This document shows, one piece after another, positions 1-12,049 of a DNA stretch of 64,000 nt (position 1 is its first letter; each line of letters begins with the position of its first letter). Below the pieces are notes generated by a model. That model did no database searches and was not told where the DNA came from. It worked only from the letters and a program-made list of their open reading frames with translations. The position numbers were made by a program, and so were the translations under genes. Source of the DNA: Diphasiastrum complanatum (taxonomy: Eukaryota; Streptophyta; Lycopodiopsida; Lycopodiales; Lycopodiaceae). Location of the stretch: the NCBI GenBank assembly GCA_029204225.1, contig MU832065.1, positions 1 through 64,000 of the forward strand. Direction: 5' to 3'.

Positions 1-2121
1 AGTGTGAAAACACATTAAAGGTCACCAAAAGGCCTTTCTCAATCATAGCGCAAGCAAGACCCCTTCTCGTAGCCAAAAACTTTTTCCAACTCCCATTCAC
101 TAGTCTTTATGGGTCTCTCCCATTCTCAATACACTTTTTCAAGCATAATGTTCTTGTGAAAGAAAATTATGGACTTGAGAATTCATAATATACTAAACAA
201 TAAGTGAAGTCACCTTTAATTTCATTATTTGGCCTTCAACTCCTTTGAGTGATATTCTCAAAATTTATATGCAAGAAGGTTGACTTCTTGTTCTAGCATA
301 CAAACACATGAATACTATTGAGCTCATAATTTCCTTGGGTAGCACAACATTTCCAATATTTGATGATCTTCAACAATCTCCTGAGGAGCTCCTCTACTAT
401 AGCATCATCATATCATGAGAGGTTTTCTCCCTTATGAAATGCCAAGTGCTTGATTTTTCTTTGTGTTTTGCTATTTTGATTTTGTACAAGTTGTGAGGGT
501 ATCCCTATCTTGTTTGGAAACTTAATAGTGGTCAAACTTTGATTGTTGCAAGGGCTTTGTCATTGTTCAACTTTCATTTGGCATGTGAGTCTAGATCGTG
601 TCATGGTTGGGGGACAAATGTGTCATCTACTATTTCTCATGAATCTTTTTCAATACGGATAAACTTCATTTTAAACTACCACATGTGGAAGTCCTCCCCA
701 TGAAATATTTAGATGAGTCTAACTTTTGAAGATGGCCTTCCCATTATTGATTGTCAAAGTAATATCCATATAAGAAAATTCAAAAATGTGAATTGAAAAC
801 AAGTAGATCATGGAAAGATTATTCTACTTTAGTTACATGCTCTAATAACGTAGGCTTTTATAGCATGTTGGAAATCTTGGTGATCAAAATTGAAGCGTGA
901 CTAATGAAAACACAACACAAGACTAACATCTCTAGGCAAAGTTATGCGTAGTGGAAATAAAGTGGATCTTGTCAATAGTTACACCTCAACAAATAATTCA
1001 AAGATGATTATGGAGCATATGTCTCTTAGATAGCCATAACCACACTCTTATTGGGTGTTTGTGACAATTATGAGAAGTGCAATAGATATTAAACACAACA
1101 ATTACAATAAATAAAGACGTAAACCTTTACTCACATTCAATATATCAGTAATCTCATTACCCAATTGACACAAATTGTACACAAAGGTTGTAAAAGACAA
1201 ATTAAATTCAATGCTATGTTCATGTATCAACACTAATAATTCACTTCAATCTCGAATTGAAGATGATGAAGTAGATATTATAATTGAGGAGAGTCTACTT
1301 GTGTGTTCATCCATTTCACTTTTGTGCATAATGTAGTGCTAGTTATCTATATTACATAGAGATTGTTCATCTCCACATGATAGATTGAGTCTAAAGCAGA
1401 TTCTCATCCATTTCTATAGGTTGAGCAAGAAACAATTCAAATATGTAGGTTTATGATTTCACATGTAAGTATAAATGTGTCGATACTTGTCTTGATTTTG
1501 AAATGCAAGCAAGATTTGAAGATTTTGGAGAGTGTTTAAATTCTAGTACTTGTCTTGATTTGGGAATGCATTTGCCAAGTGGCAGCAATCATTGGCTAGT
1601 CAGATAAACATTTTCTTGGCTCCAAAAAATAGTGACTATAAAAAATTACCTCAAAGCTTAAGCATACATAGAGCAAGGCTTCGATCACTTACTTTTGTTT
1701 TTGCCCTTGAATTTGCCCTTGATGAATATAGCCTCCTCTCAACTTGAGATGTTGATGTAAATCCACCCCTTGCTTGAAGCCTATATTCTTCATTGATCAA
1801 GATCTCTTGAAGATCAATCAAACTTGGCAAAGTTCTTTAAATGGCAAGACTTTGTACAATAATTGGATATTTCAAATTCTACATGCAATTATAGAATTTT
1901 GTAGACTCAAGTGAGACCTAATGCATTAGAAATCGGCTATTTCCAGTAAGTGTGGTGTGAAATTGGAATTCATCAAGTTCATTGACCTAAAATGAGTTTT
2001 GATCTACAAAAGATCCAATCTACATATGTAAGAAACACGATTTCTATGTAGAAGTCAATCTTTGATATCTCCTCCAAATCTTTGATAGATGTGCTTGATT
2101 CTTTCAAAATCTACAACACAA
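1..2121. other. AT-rich non-coding stretch, probable retroelement interior
   Basis: No open frame of useful length and no recognisable protein motif is visible on either strand. Because a minus-oriented primer-binding site and LTR follow at 2122, this stretch is best read as the 5' leader or non-coding interior of a minus-strand LTR element that continues out of the window on the left. A diverged internal region or a non-autonomous (LARD-like) element would look the same. This is an inference from position only. Confidence 0.35.
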
Positions 2122-2133
2122 ACTCTGATACCA
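2122..2133 (-). other. Primer-binding site (initiator tRNA-Met type)
   Basis: On the minus strand this reads TGGTATCAGAGT, one base off the canonical plant copia/gypsy PBS complementary to initiator tRNA-Met. It is directly followed on the plus strand by TGTGAAGAAT, the expected inner end of an LTR on that strand. It fixes the orientation of the element as minus. Confidence 0.7.
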
Positions 2134-2338
2134 TGTGAAGAATTTGGGATCAATTAAGAATCAAATCCATAACTTGGTCTTTGGTTAGAAAGAGATCAAC
2201 TCTACCAATGTTGCCAATGTAGAAAAATTAACATCTACTCTATGAAATAGATGCAAACTCAATAAAAACCTGATCAAACATCAAACATATGATATAATGA
2301 AGTTGGTTTCCATACAAAAATAGTAAGCTATTTTATTT

Positions 2339-2348
2339 CACACGTGTG
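2339..2348. promoter_or_regulatory. CACACGTGTG palindrome (G-box core) in LTR
   Basis: Exact 10-bp palindrome containing CACGTG, the plant G-box core bound by bZIP and bHLH factors. It lies inside the putative LTR at 2134-2707. One of seven exact copies in the window, all in LTRs or LTR-element leaders. Confidence 0.6.
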
Positions 2349-2434
2349 GATCTGAAAATAGCATAAAATAAGCATTCTTCAAAAATATAGTGCACCAATG
2401 TAGTTTATGAACCCAAGAGAACTCATGTATAAGC

Positions 2435-2544
<110 letters not shown>

Positions 2545-2707
2545 TGTCTCTTCCGACGAGTGTACAGTTGTATATAGCAAATCTATGACTCATTAATGAG
2601 TTTGGTTTCCCTCCATAACAAAAACCCTCGCATTAATGTGGACTAGATTCAAATGTCTCCACATTCAAACTTGAATCCCTAAAATTCGTGTACTACACTT
2701 TTTCACA

Positions 2708-4508
2708 CTTCCAAAAAGTGTTTATTCAAATGCTTTTAGACTAATATAACTTTGAAAAGTCAAACTCTAAGTCTAATATGAAAATTGGCCTCAATTGCCA
2801 CATATACAAATATAACCAAAATAGCAAAACTATTTGAAATTTCTCACAATATATAGCCATTCCAACAATATACTGTACTGAAGTACCATCATTAGTTTCC
2901 CAGGTTGACTTCAATTCTACATTTAGAGCAATGATAGTAGCAATGATGAGCATGTTCTTTTTAGAAGTTTTGATTCATTTGTAACAAGTAAGCCAACAAA
3001 CAAATTTGTTGTGTGGTTGTTTTTTTGCTATTGTGGTGCCATGTTCTAAAAACACTTGGATTCTAAAACATTTTTTACTTTACGATATATATCGTAGAAG
3101 TTCCAAAATAAAGTATGATATCAAAAAAAATGTCAATAAAGAATTATATTGTTCCAAATACAATGTTTTTATCTTTTGTAAGATAACACGATGTACTAAA
3201 TGTATAACAAGTATATGAAATATCTATTACTTTATAACTAACCTAACTTGGATATGGTAATGTTTGTGATATCATTGTATGCAATTGTTAGAAACATTAT
3301 ATCTAGTACAAAACTATCATGGCAGGTTTCATGAAGAAAGAATTTACCTATAATTTGAAAGTGCTCAAAACGTTGTAGAGCTTTGATGAAAACCAATTTT
3401 GTTCAACAAGCAAAACTCGCTTCTCAAATCGTTGGCAATATTGAGCATTGATGATCAAATAAAACTCATGTATGCCACTGTTTTAGAATAAATTCATCAT
3501 TCAACAAGTCAGAATAATGTTAAAGAATAGATGGATAATACTAAGTCAATCCAGAAAGGTATGAAGAATACATGCACATAGTATGTTAGAAAAAAAGAAC
3601 TGCATTTAGACAAGCCCATAAGGTATCCACTCAAAGTTTTAGAAATTTAAAAAAATTGAGCATAGTTCACATCTCAAAAAATACCTTATACTTGTAGTCT
3701 CCATGCTTCCATTGGAGGCAAAACATCATCGTTCGAGTTGATCCTCCTACATATCACCCAGCAAAGAGACTTGCACCCTAGGTTGATTTATCAACCATCA
3801 ACTTTCCTCACATTCCATCAGGAAAGGGATGGTCTACGAAGGTTGATTTCTAGCTAAATTTTACATAGTTTTCACCACAAATATAAAGATAGTCTTGATC
3901 GGGTGGTAGCAGAGGCAGTCAAGAATCGTCACATCCTCAGGCTGATTTCAAAGGTCCTTGTTACATGGGATAATTGCTTCAATGAGTTTTGTTTTGATCC
4001 CAACATGGAATTTAAACTCAGCCTAGAGTAGCTTCCCATCTATTGAGCATTTTATCGGGCAACTCCCGGCGCAACACATTTTGTTCTACGGATAGAGAGA
4101 TGGTGCCTAACGAACTGTTAGTTGCAAGGCATGCACCTCGCATTTGGACCTATTCCAGAGATAGGACATCTGCGGGCTCTCTTTCATCAACAATTCACCC
4201 AGATGATCTCTACCCAGATCAGGAAGAACTAGGAGCAAGCCTTGAAAAAAAAAACAAAAAAAAGGCTATAAAAAAAGAAATACATAGGGCTCATTTTTTG
4301 GTACTTGTTTTACAGCGTCATTCTTTTTTCTTTTTGACCTTCTTACTTTCACATTTCTTATTTTTTTGCTTCTTTTGGAATAGACACAATATACATTCTA
4401 CATTCTCTTGCCATTTCTGAAGGAACTAGAACTACCACGAGCAAAGCTTTTCCAATATTTCACATAAGTTAGCTATGTAAAGCTTTGGGTAGATCAGACA
4501 ATCTAGTG
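2708..4508. other. Non-coding stretch with one unrecognised short ORF
   Basis: AT-rich sequence with no recognised domain. The only open frame of note is 4043-4420 on the plus strand (125 codons), whose end is lysine- and phenylalanine-rich low-complexity sequence. It has no visible homology signature and I do not call it a gene. Confidence 0.4.
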
Positions 4509-4736
4509 GGAGAAGACATTCTAGTGAAGCTCATTTATATACACAGTCTTCCTCATAAACCAAAAGCAATACCAAAGTAAAGAGAGATGCAAATTCAACA
4601 TACTTTGTATCAAGAGTTTATGGCCAAGTGAAAGGATGGATTACTTGACAATGCAACTTGGAAAGAAGCAAATAACTTATGTAAGTTGTTTTCTATCTTT
4701 ATCTTAGGTCTAAGAAGACTCTTAAGTGGGAAGGAG
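4509..4736 (+). pseudogene. Ty3/gypsy integrase C-terminus with decayed chromodomain
   Basis: A single frame reads through what resembles the end of a chromovirus polyprotein: a SLPHKPKAI-like linker, then an EFMAK..DGLLDNATWKEANNL stretch matching the conserved chromodomain pattern (V-K-W-K-G-L, about five residues, A-T-W-E). Two in-frame stops are present (TAA near 4579, TGA at 4629 where the family has Trp). A purine-rich tract (GTGGGAAGGAG) and an LTR start follow at once, as expected at the 3' end of an element. The rest of pol is not present upstream. Confidence 0.6.
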
Positions 4737-5060
4737 TGTTACGAGCTTGTGTCCAATAACCCCAGGGCATAATAGTTAGGGATCATAACGGAACACAACT
4801 ATGTTATTGGCATGGTTATGCATAGGGACCCAAGGTTGGACATAATCCCCAAGTAGGCTATGAATATATAAAAAAAACCCTTCTAATTTGACATTCATGT
4901 GATGTATAACTCTCCAAAAATGTGCCCTTAAATCAAATTAATTGAAAAGAAAAAAGAGAAAACAAAACTCAAATGGTGAAAATTGCATAGGACCCAACAT
5001 TAAAGTCTTCAAGAAGGTTCCTAATAGTTGAAATAAGCATTAGTTGTAAAGATATATGAA
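4737..5060 (+). repeat. 3' LTR of the decayed gypsy element (right end not determined)
   Basis: Begins TGTTACGAGC directly after a polypurine tract, much like the chromovirus LTR at 45449 (TGTTACAACT). A TATA-like string lies about 130 bp in. I cannot place the right end; 5060 is nominal. Confidence 0.5.
4865..4873 (+). promoter_or_regulatory. TATA box of the gypsy LTR
   Basis: TATATAAAA about 130 bp downstream of the LTR start, the usual place for the U3 promoter of a plant LTR. Inferred from sequence and position only. Confidence 0.45.
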
Positions 5061-6480
5061 GGGGCTCATGCCAATGGAAAATAAACATGTGGGAATTGGT
5101 ACATGGTTCCATTGGGTATGTAGGTCCCTCTAATCATCTCTATTGTCATCAATGTACAAATTATCTTGTTCAATATTTGCTTGTACCTCATTGATGCTCT
5201 TAACGTTTTTTCATGATCAACTATTTCCAAGACAAATGACATATTCCTATTATGCAACATACTTTATAATGTATCAAATTAGAATCTCCTCCTTTATGGA
5301 ATACAAAGCTCTTTGGAGCCCACAGCCCTAGTGCTTAAATTCTCACATTCAAAGGTTTAGGACCTAGCCCAATGAATTTTTTGCCACGTGGTGATAGCTT
5401 TGCAACGAAGCCATACATTCATATATGACTTGACTAGACTTCATGAGACAACAAACCTCTAAGCCTTCTTTCTCTTGCATGCAAACCTCTAAATCTAAAG
5501 TATAAAGGAGAACTAACTTAATGATAATAGCATTTTGGGCATATTTAGCCAAACTTTTGTATGGTAGAGTACAAGCCATGGTTGGACCACATCGTACTAT
5601 AGTCCATGCATTCTGAACAAATTTGAAGTTCATATTTACCTCATTTCACTTTATCCCATTCAATTTCACCCCCTTTCTCTTAAGCTCCCCCCCCCCCCCC
5701 CCCCCCCTCTCCTTCTTTTTGATTCTTGCTCAAAAGCTAAAGTCATTTAAAATGACTTTAATATGTCCAAGCTACCATTAATGACTCCATCGAACATTCT
5801 TAAGGAGTGTGATGAAAATATGATCGTGCACAACTCTACAAAGAAGGCAAATTTTGATGAACACAAAACTTCTAGAAGTCTAAAAATATAAAATGAAGCA
5901 CAAAGCTTTTAAGTTTGAAGACCCCTATTGCTAAAATTAGGTAGTCACGGGCGCGATGATTTTGGGCTAGCCTTAGTAAACTTTTGCAATATGGTATTAG
6001 CTTTGCAATGAAATTGTACGATCTTAATGGGTATGTACTATTCACACAACCCAAAAAAAACTCTCATTTTACAATTGGGATCGATCACATTGCGTGATTT
6101 ATTCGACTCCCTGGTGTGAGCTTTGGGACACTCACTTCGGCCCAACTTTGAGAGATTACGAAACATTCACCTATTATATGTGATCTACAAACTTGTTGCT
6201 TTGACTATTGGAGGATAGAGAGCACTCTCCATATGGCGTTTTGCAAAAGCTCCACCTAGCAAGGACTCATTGTAAAATTTCATGGATTTGAGGCCAAATG
6301 GTTCACACCAGAGAATTGGTGCTTCAGAGATACAAGGAGCCCAAGTGATTTGTGGGCTTTGAGTCTTCCTTCTCCATGTAAATATATGACTCAACGCTAA
6401 AATGAAAATGAGTTCCTATGAAAAAATTTCTCTTTTGAAGGGCATGAGAGGCCTTCAAAACACCATTCCATTATACTTTG
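5061..6480. other. Non-coding stretch with poly-C tract
   Basis: No recognised gene. Short open frames here (for example 5364-5633 and 6185-6394, minus strand) have no family signature. A 21-base C run occupies 5687-5707. Nothing else can be supported. Confidence 0.4.
5687..5707. repeat. Poly-C tract (21 bp)
   Basis: Uninterrupted run of 21 cytosines flanked by CT-rich sequence. It is G-rich on the minus strand and prone to slippage and sequencing error. Confidence 0.95.
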
Positions 6481-6546
6481 GACTATTGCTATAGAAGCAA
6501 TGCTACTTTAAAAGCAATGCTCTCTAAAGTATAAGAATGGAATCAT
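6463..6546. repeat. Imperfect inverted repeat (hairpin)
   Basis: ATTCCATTATACTTT near 6467 faces AAAGTATAAGAATGGAAT near 6526. The arms pair over about 15-18 bp with a 3-nt bulge, and the loop holds two copies of AGCAATGCT. It could be a MITE remnant or chance; no TSD was found. Confidence 0.4.
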
Positions 6547-6566
6547 AATAATTTCTCAAAAACCAA

Positions 6567-6660
6567 GCGGTTTTTTATATAAGGATATAAACCCTTTTAT
6601 GAGTGAGAGTCTTAAAAAAACGGTTTTTTATATAAGCCTATAAACCCTTTCATGAGTGAT
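6567..6660. repeat. Two-copy tandem repeat, 53-bp period
   Basis: The string CGGTTTTTTATATAAG...ATAAACCCTTT..ATGAGTGA occurs at 6568 and again at 6621 with few differences. No function is evident. Confidence 0.7.
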
Positions 6661-6670
6661 ATTCTTCAAA

Positions 6671-8850
6671 ATACCGAGAAGCTATAAAAATAAAATAAAA
6701 AATACAGATGTTTTGAGGTAACCCCAAAAAGGTTACCCAAGCACTGCTTTAGAAGTGACTGGAGCATTGGTCCTGGTCTGTGGACTAGTTAGCAGTGAGC
6801 TCAGCCAACCCACTATCAGGCAGAGCAATGAATAAATGATAATGGGTTGGTGGGCTGGGAGCTACTCAGCTCCACCGTCCACCGCTGAGCTATTTAATAA
6901 GAGGCTAGAGCTGGCCTGCGCGGAGCTTCCATGCAGCAGCAGCAGCATGATTAACTACCTCTTCAATCTTGAGTGATTGATTGCCGCGCCAGCGCCTCCT
7001 GCATCATGTTACAACAACAATGTGCAGTGATGAGTGAGTGAGTGCATCACTGCGTTGTCGATTCCATAAAAAAATCAAACAGGACGCAGATCTTGCCGTC
7101 CCACATTGTGCCCTTGACTCTTGAGCATCACGAGTAATGGTAGCCCCAGTTACCACGGATGCTTCATCCTCAAAGCGTTAGAGCCTATCATCCATGTTGT
7201 ATGTACCAAAAGATTGGCCCATGCCTCGGAGGAGTGGTGGACCCTTGTGTAGTGCAGTTTTGGAAACCACCTTTTGAGTTTTCCTTAAATATCTTACATT
7301 TCATAAGGCTTATCTGTATAAAAACAATGGTCATTGGTTTCTGATAATTCCAGCTGAAGTTTTGCAATTCATTTCATTCAGCTAATAAAGTTTGTAGTTA
7401 CTTTAAAATAACTACCATGGTAATAAAGCTTAGAAATATATAAAACTGAGCCTTTCACTAGAATGGACACCTGGCAATAAATGCCTGTGCATTTTTCATC
7501 ACGAGGCTCAAACTATTTGATTGATATTTGATTGATTAATATTTGTTCAAAATAATATAAATAGTTAGCTTCTGCTCAGGTCTTACTGTATACTATCTAG
7601 TATCTAGTGAATATTTGGAGCTTCCCATTAAAAAGTTAAGAGTGAATTATTGTGTTATGAAATTTTAAACTTAGGCTCATATTGGCTAAATTCAACATTT
7701 ACAGAGTATTGAAGCTATTCTTCCCTACTAAGCTCTTTTGTCAGAATTTTCTATTGTTTTTGTCAAGTTTTTTTAAATTTAAGTCTTGTCAGTTGCATAG
7801 CCTGAGTTGGGCATAATTATTCATAGAAAATTTTACTAAATAAAATGATTATTAAAATTTTGGACATCAGCATATTTCAAAAATAATTCATGGGAGAAAA
7901 TGTGAATTCCATTCTCAAATGAGTCAGCTTTTAAAACATGGTCCAACATCTAGCGTGCTTGAGTTGGCTTGCCTGGCCATTGCAGAGCCACGTATGGATT
8001 GTTATTTAGATACAGGCAAAAGGAATTTTTAAGGGAAAAAGACCTAGGAGAATATATCTTGAAGCTTTTTCTTCCTTAAATGCATTTCTTAGAAATCCAA
8101 TACTGTGAACACTTTTTATTGGTCTTTCTATGATTCATGTTAGCTTTGGCGTTGCTGTCGACGGAGTTTGTGGCTTGACAATTGTCACGACCAACGTGCT
8201 ACTACATGCTTTTCAAAACACAATGTATGATGCACAACTTGGTACCATCCACTATCTAGTCCTTTGAAGCTGAATATGCATTGTCGGTTGGACAATGGAG
8301 GACGTTGTAGGTCGATCGTAGCTATATAATTTGACTTGAGTCCAGTGCCATCAAAGTTCAAACTCTCTCATCGCTATTTTTACTTTCGGCTAATCTGAAA
8401 TTTGAATACGCTAGTTCAGAAAATCATCTGCTTCGGAAAGGACAACTGGTGCAAACTTAGAATGAAGACTTAAAAGTTAAAAACAAAAATTCGAATGTCA
8501 AGGAACAATGCAATTGTAAAATGCAGAGATACCCAAGCACTGAAGTATGCAAGGATGATGGCCCACTGGGCGTCCAGTCCAGACTCCAGACTCAGGAATT
8601 GGGTCAGTACTCAGGTGACAGGTTAGGATTTTAGTCCACCAACGTTCAAACTTCAAACTACGAGCTTCCACGAGTGTTCACTGTTCAGGGATACAGGCTA
8701 GAGAATCCAGATCTTTCTGTGGAACCCACACCCACGGGCCACACCTTAATGGCTCCCAGATCTAAGCAATCTCGCTTCTCGCACTAAGAATACAAACCTA
8801 ATCATGATTCACATAGCATCAGTCTATCACTATAAAGATTAGTGAATCAT
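6671..8850. other. Non-coding stretch including a GC-richer island
   Basis: No recognised gene. Between about 6760 and 7160 the base composition becomes noticeably more GC-rich, with a CAGCAGCAGCAG run near 6933 and a long imperfect inverted repeat (AGCCAACCCACTAT near 6809 against ATAATGGGTTGGTGGGCT near 6840). A decayed promoter or a DNA-transposon remnant is possible. Open frames are short and lack signatures. Confidence 0.35.
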
Positions 8851-8876
8851 TATATATATATATATATATATATATA
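8851..8876. repeat. (TA)13 microsatellite
   Basis: Uninterrupted TA run of 26 bp. No other significance seen. Confidence 0.95.
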
Positions 8877-9535
8877 CGATTTGCCTATGGTAAAGATGAG
8901 ACTATGTAGTATACAGTGTGAGCATTGAAATTTGAGATGTCAGTGAATAGCAAAGTTAGGACTTAGAGTTAGGACACCATGAGATGTGCATTATACCGTA
9001 TACGTGCCAGCAGCTACATGAAAATAACTGCCCGTTGTTATTGAAACCTACATGGACTTCAGGTGTCAAGCTCAAACTAATTACTGGATCGAAACTTAAA
9101 AGCAACAGTATCTTCGATTCTTTGCCACTTGGGCATGGAACGCGTAGTATGGTACATACTGTGCAGGCAGCAAGACGACGTACTACGTGGTTACAATGAA
9201 GAATAAGAGCAGTAGATATAAGAACCTGGTGTGAATTGAAGCGAAGCTGCAAGAGTGGATGTACTATGTGGTATAGACACATCTTCGAGCTTTGGGTGCT
9301 GATGGGACTGGGTTCGCGAAGCGCAGCTGCCTCGCAGGCAGCAGCTCATGCTGAACAACCCACTTTAAGATAATAATAATTATATTAGTAATGATAGCAT
9401 GTGCATTCTAGTTCTAAAGGATTCTCTCTTAAAAGTTAAAACTATGAATTTATCTTCTGCCTAATTCTTCTCCTTTACAGTGTACACCAGTCTTGGAATT
9501 TGAGAACCAAACTCACCAAAGGCTGTTAAGCTTTG
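8877..9535. other. Non-coding stretch
   Basis: Opposed short open frames overlap at 8956-9282, which is typical of chance. No domain, RNA gene or repeat is recognised. Confidence 0.35.
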
Positions 9536-9539
9536 ATGC

Positions 9540-9890
9540 AATAATCATAAGATACCGTAATGATTCTCTAGTGATAAGTGTAAGCTATTGTGATGATTTG
9601 ATTCTATTGTGATAACCTTAAGCTATTTTGATCATTTGGTTACATGAGGTGTCACTCTTAGGTGATTTTGCGCATTAAAATGAGTTTTTAAGGCAATCAT
9701 TATTTATTTAATTTTCCAAGGTAAGCTATTGTCATGAATTGCTTACTAGAGGTGCCACTCTTACACTATTTTGTGCATTAAAATGAGTTTATTTTAAGCA
9801 ATTATTACTTCTTTTAATATTTTAAGGATTTGAACTCATTGGATAACCAAAGCTTTTGGTAATGCATAATCACCTTGTTTTTTAGTTTTA
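9540..9890 (+). repeat. Dispersed repeat with internal dimer (family also at 55.9 kb)
   Basis: Two related halves, each with a TAAGCTATTGTGATG-like start, a GTCACTCTTA-like box and GCATTAAAATGAGTTT, lie about 130 bp apart. The reverse complement of 55850-56040 shares the same ordered blocks: TAAGCTATTGTGA, GTCACTCTTAGGTG, GCATTAAAATGAGTTTT, then CAAAGCTTTT and ATAATCACCTTGTTTT. An interspersed repeat present in both orientations is the simplest reading. No coding capacity is visible. Confidence 0.65.
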
Positions 9891-10730
9891 ACCTTGTGTA
9901 TTTGAATAGTACCTTTCAAAATCTAAATGTGGGCATTTTTTTTTCTAAACACAATATTCTATGCTTTTTTTTCTATGTACTCTTCAATCTTGTGTAATTT
10001 TGAAAATTCTTGTGTAAAATTTAAAATTCTATATTTTACCTTTCAAGTATAAGGGTAATTTTTTTAGCTTGGTGTTCACTGGACACTTTGCAAAAAAAAT
10101 TTGTCTTTCTTTGAAGGGCATATATGCCTCTCACATGCATTGCACCTTGCAAACATCAAAACCTACTCCACACAATTCCATTCAAAATAAGGACATCCAA
10201 CAAATTTTGGCACCTTCTTTTACCTAGTTAGTTGCCTATTTGGTGAATGCTCTTGAAATTAAACATTCTAGGCTTTTGATAGTTTTGCCATCCACACCTA
10301 AGGCTCTTGAGTAGTATGTATCTCGGAAATGGCCTCTCACCTACCATTATGGGGGTAAGAGGTGGGGTCTTATCCACCATAATGGCAATTGCAAGTCACA
10401 TTCCAAAGTACATGGATGATTTAGCTTGTCACCTTATGGTTGTATATTATAATGGAATGCACCTACTAGCTTTTGATTGGATGCCATGATGGGCATGCAG
10501 AAAAGTCAACTTACCCATTACACAATGGCACAATATACCATGGGAAAAAACAAGAAGTGAGCCGAACCATTACTTCTTAATTTTTTGGAAAATCATAAAA
10601 ATCAACAAGCAAAATCCGTTAGAGGGTAGAAGGCCTTGTCCCGAAGGCCTTTTGACTTTGAAGAAGTGGTTGTCCTAGGGTGTCATTGTACTAGGGCATA
10701 AGACCCAAGCGGTTACAAGGCCTCCCATGT
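9891..10730. other. Non-coding stretch
   Basis: T-rich sequence with short homopolymers. The 60-codon open frame at 10307-10489 has no recognisable family. Nothing further can be supported. Confidence 0.35.
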
Positions 10731-11047
10731 CATAATGACAAATGAACCCAACGGGGTTGGCTCAGTTGGTTGGCTTGGCATCCAAAGTTTCTTTGGTCCC
10801 AGGTTCGAGCCTCCCCTTGGAAACCAAGAAGCATAATGACAAATGCTCATGAGGGGTTGGCTCAGTTGGTTAGCTTGACATCCAGAATTTCTTTGGTCTC
10901 AGGTTCGAGCCTCCCCTTGGAAACCAAGAAGCATAATGACAAATGCACCCCCAACGGGGTTGGCTTAGCTGGTTAGCTTGGCATCCAAAGATTCTTTGGT
11001 CCTAGGTTCGAGCCTCCCCTTGGAAACCAAGAAGCATAATGACAAAT
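10731..11047 (+). repeat. Three tandem tRNA-like units (SINE-like pol III modules)
   Basis: Three units of 101, 100 and 103 bp each start at CATAATGACAAATG (10731, 10832, 10932), and a fourth start at 11035 closes the array. Each contains a box A-like TGGCTCAGTTGG (10758-10769, 10858-10869, 10961-10972; third copy TGGCTTAGCTGG) and a box B GGTTCGAGCCT (10802-10812, 10902-10912, 11005-11015). Box spacing is 44 bp in all three, as in a tRNA body. The D-arm context (GGCTCAGTTGGTTAGC) is strongly tRNA-like but the acceptor and T stems do not pair well, so these are tRNA-derived repeats rather than functional tRNA genes. The last unit runs into T-rich sequence. Confidence 0.75.
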
Positions 11048-11077
11048 GCAAATTTTCTTTTGTTTTTTTGTGTTCAA

Positions 11078-11230
11078 AATATGCATGTGGACAGCCAATG
11101 ACAAGCTATCACATGGCACATGCACATTCTAATAATTGCAAACTTTTTCTTTATGATTTTCTTAGAAAGCCAAAATATGGGTGTGGACAATAAATGATGG
11201 GTTACCGCATGGCACATGCACATTTTGCAT
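11078..11230 (+). repeat. Two-copy direct repeat, about 100-bp period
   Basis: AAATATGCATGTGGACAG..AATGA followed by CATGGCACATGCACATT is repeated about 100 bp later as AAATATGGGTGTGGACA..AATGA and CATGGCACATGCACATT. It directly follows the tRNA-like trimer and may be part of the same composite repeat. Confidence 0.55.
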
Positions 11231-11234
11231 TTGA

Positions 11235-11990
11235 CTGGAATGTGCATGTGCTATATTTCAATCTCTCACTAGTTGTCCACATGAGAGTTGTGGTGAAACG
11301 TTTGAATTCTCAAAATGATGTTTTATTTCCAAAAGTGCCTTTAAAATACAATGAAAAAATGAACAGTAGGCATTATGTAGTAGAAGGGTTGAATTTCTTG
11401 GATCTTAATGTCAAAATGAAGTCGTATGATCTTGAGTTTTGAACATGAGGTTGTGGGTTAGATACTCCAAACCCTCCATTTGCTAGAAACCAAAAGGCTA
11501 TCTAGTGACCCTTACCAATGGTAGGGGTGAAGTTGTTCAAAGAAAAACTTCTTTTCTAAAAATCATTTGAACAATCATTAAAGGTTCATACAAGAACCAT
11601 TTTTCTTGCATAAAATTTGATGGATAATTTTACTTACTTTTATCCAAAACCATTAGAAGATGTGTGTGCAACTCTCAAGTACCTTTTACTATAATGAGGT
11701 GATATACTAGAATGATCAAGTTTTCTCACAACAAGAAAAATCTTTAATGTGAGTTCTATGTTTTAGATTAAGGAGTTCTATGTTGATCTATCTGAATGGA
11801 TTGGACATTTTGATATTGGACTAGATTTTGAATTTGGTTCATCTTTGAGAAAAGGTATTGTGAATTTCTAATTTAGTTCAACATCCTTGAGAAAAAATGT
11901 TACTAGCACAAGATTGAGCTAGTATGGTTCGACCCAAAATAACAATGTCATGGCAATCTATAGATGCATGATGTTCACATATTTATCTTC
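11235..11990. other. Non-coding stretch
   Basis: No recognised gene or repeat. The open frame 11194-11442 is a run-on of the preceding repeat region and carries no signature. Confidence 0.3.
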
Positions 11991-12049
11991 ATCATTTGTT
12001 ATAAGCACTACTCTTGAAGCTCTTGAGAATGGGAGATAATATATATTAA

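Noticed and set aside
5364..6394. Short minus-strand open frames
   Set aside because: No family features and no supporting splice or promoter signals.
8956..9282. 108-codon minus-strand open frame
   Set aside because: Overlaps an opposed open frame, has no domain and lies in low-information spacer.
10758..11015. Functional tRNA genes
   Set aside because: Box A and box B fit but the acceptor and T stems do not pair; tRNA-derived repeat is the better call.
10731..11047. CRISPR-like array
   Set aside because: The repeated units are ~100 bp without unique spacers, and the context is plant nuclear DNA.
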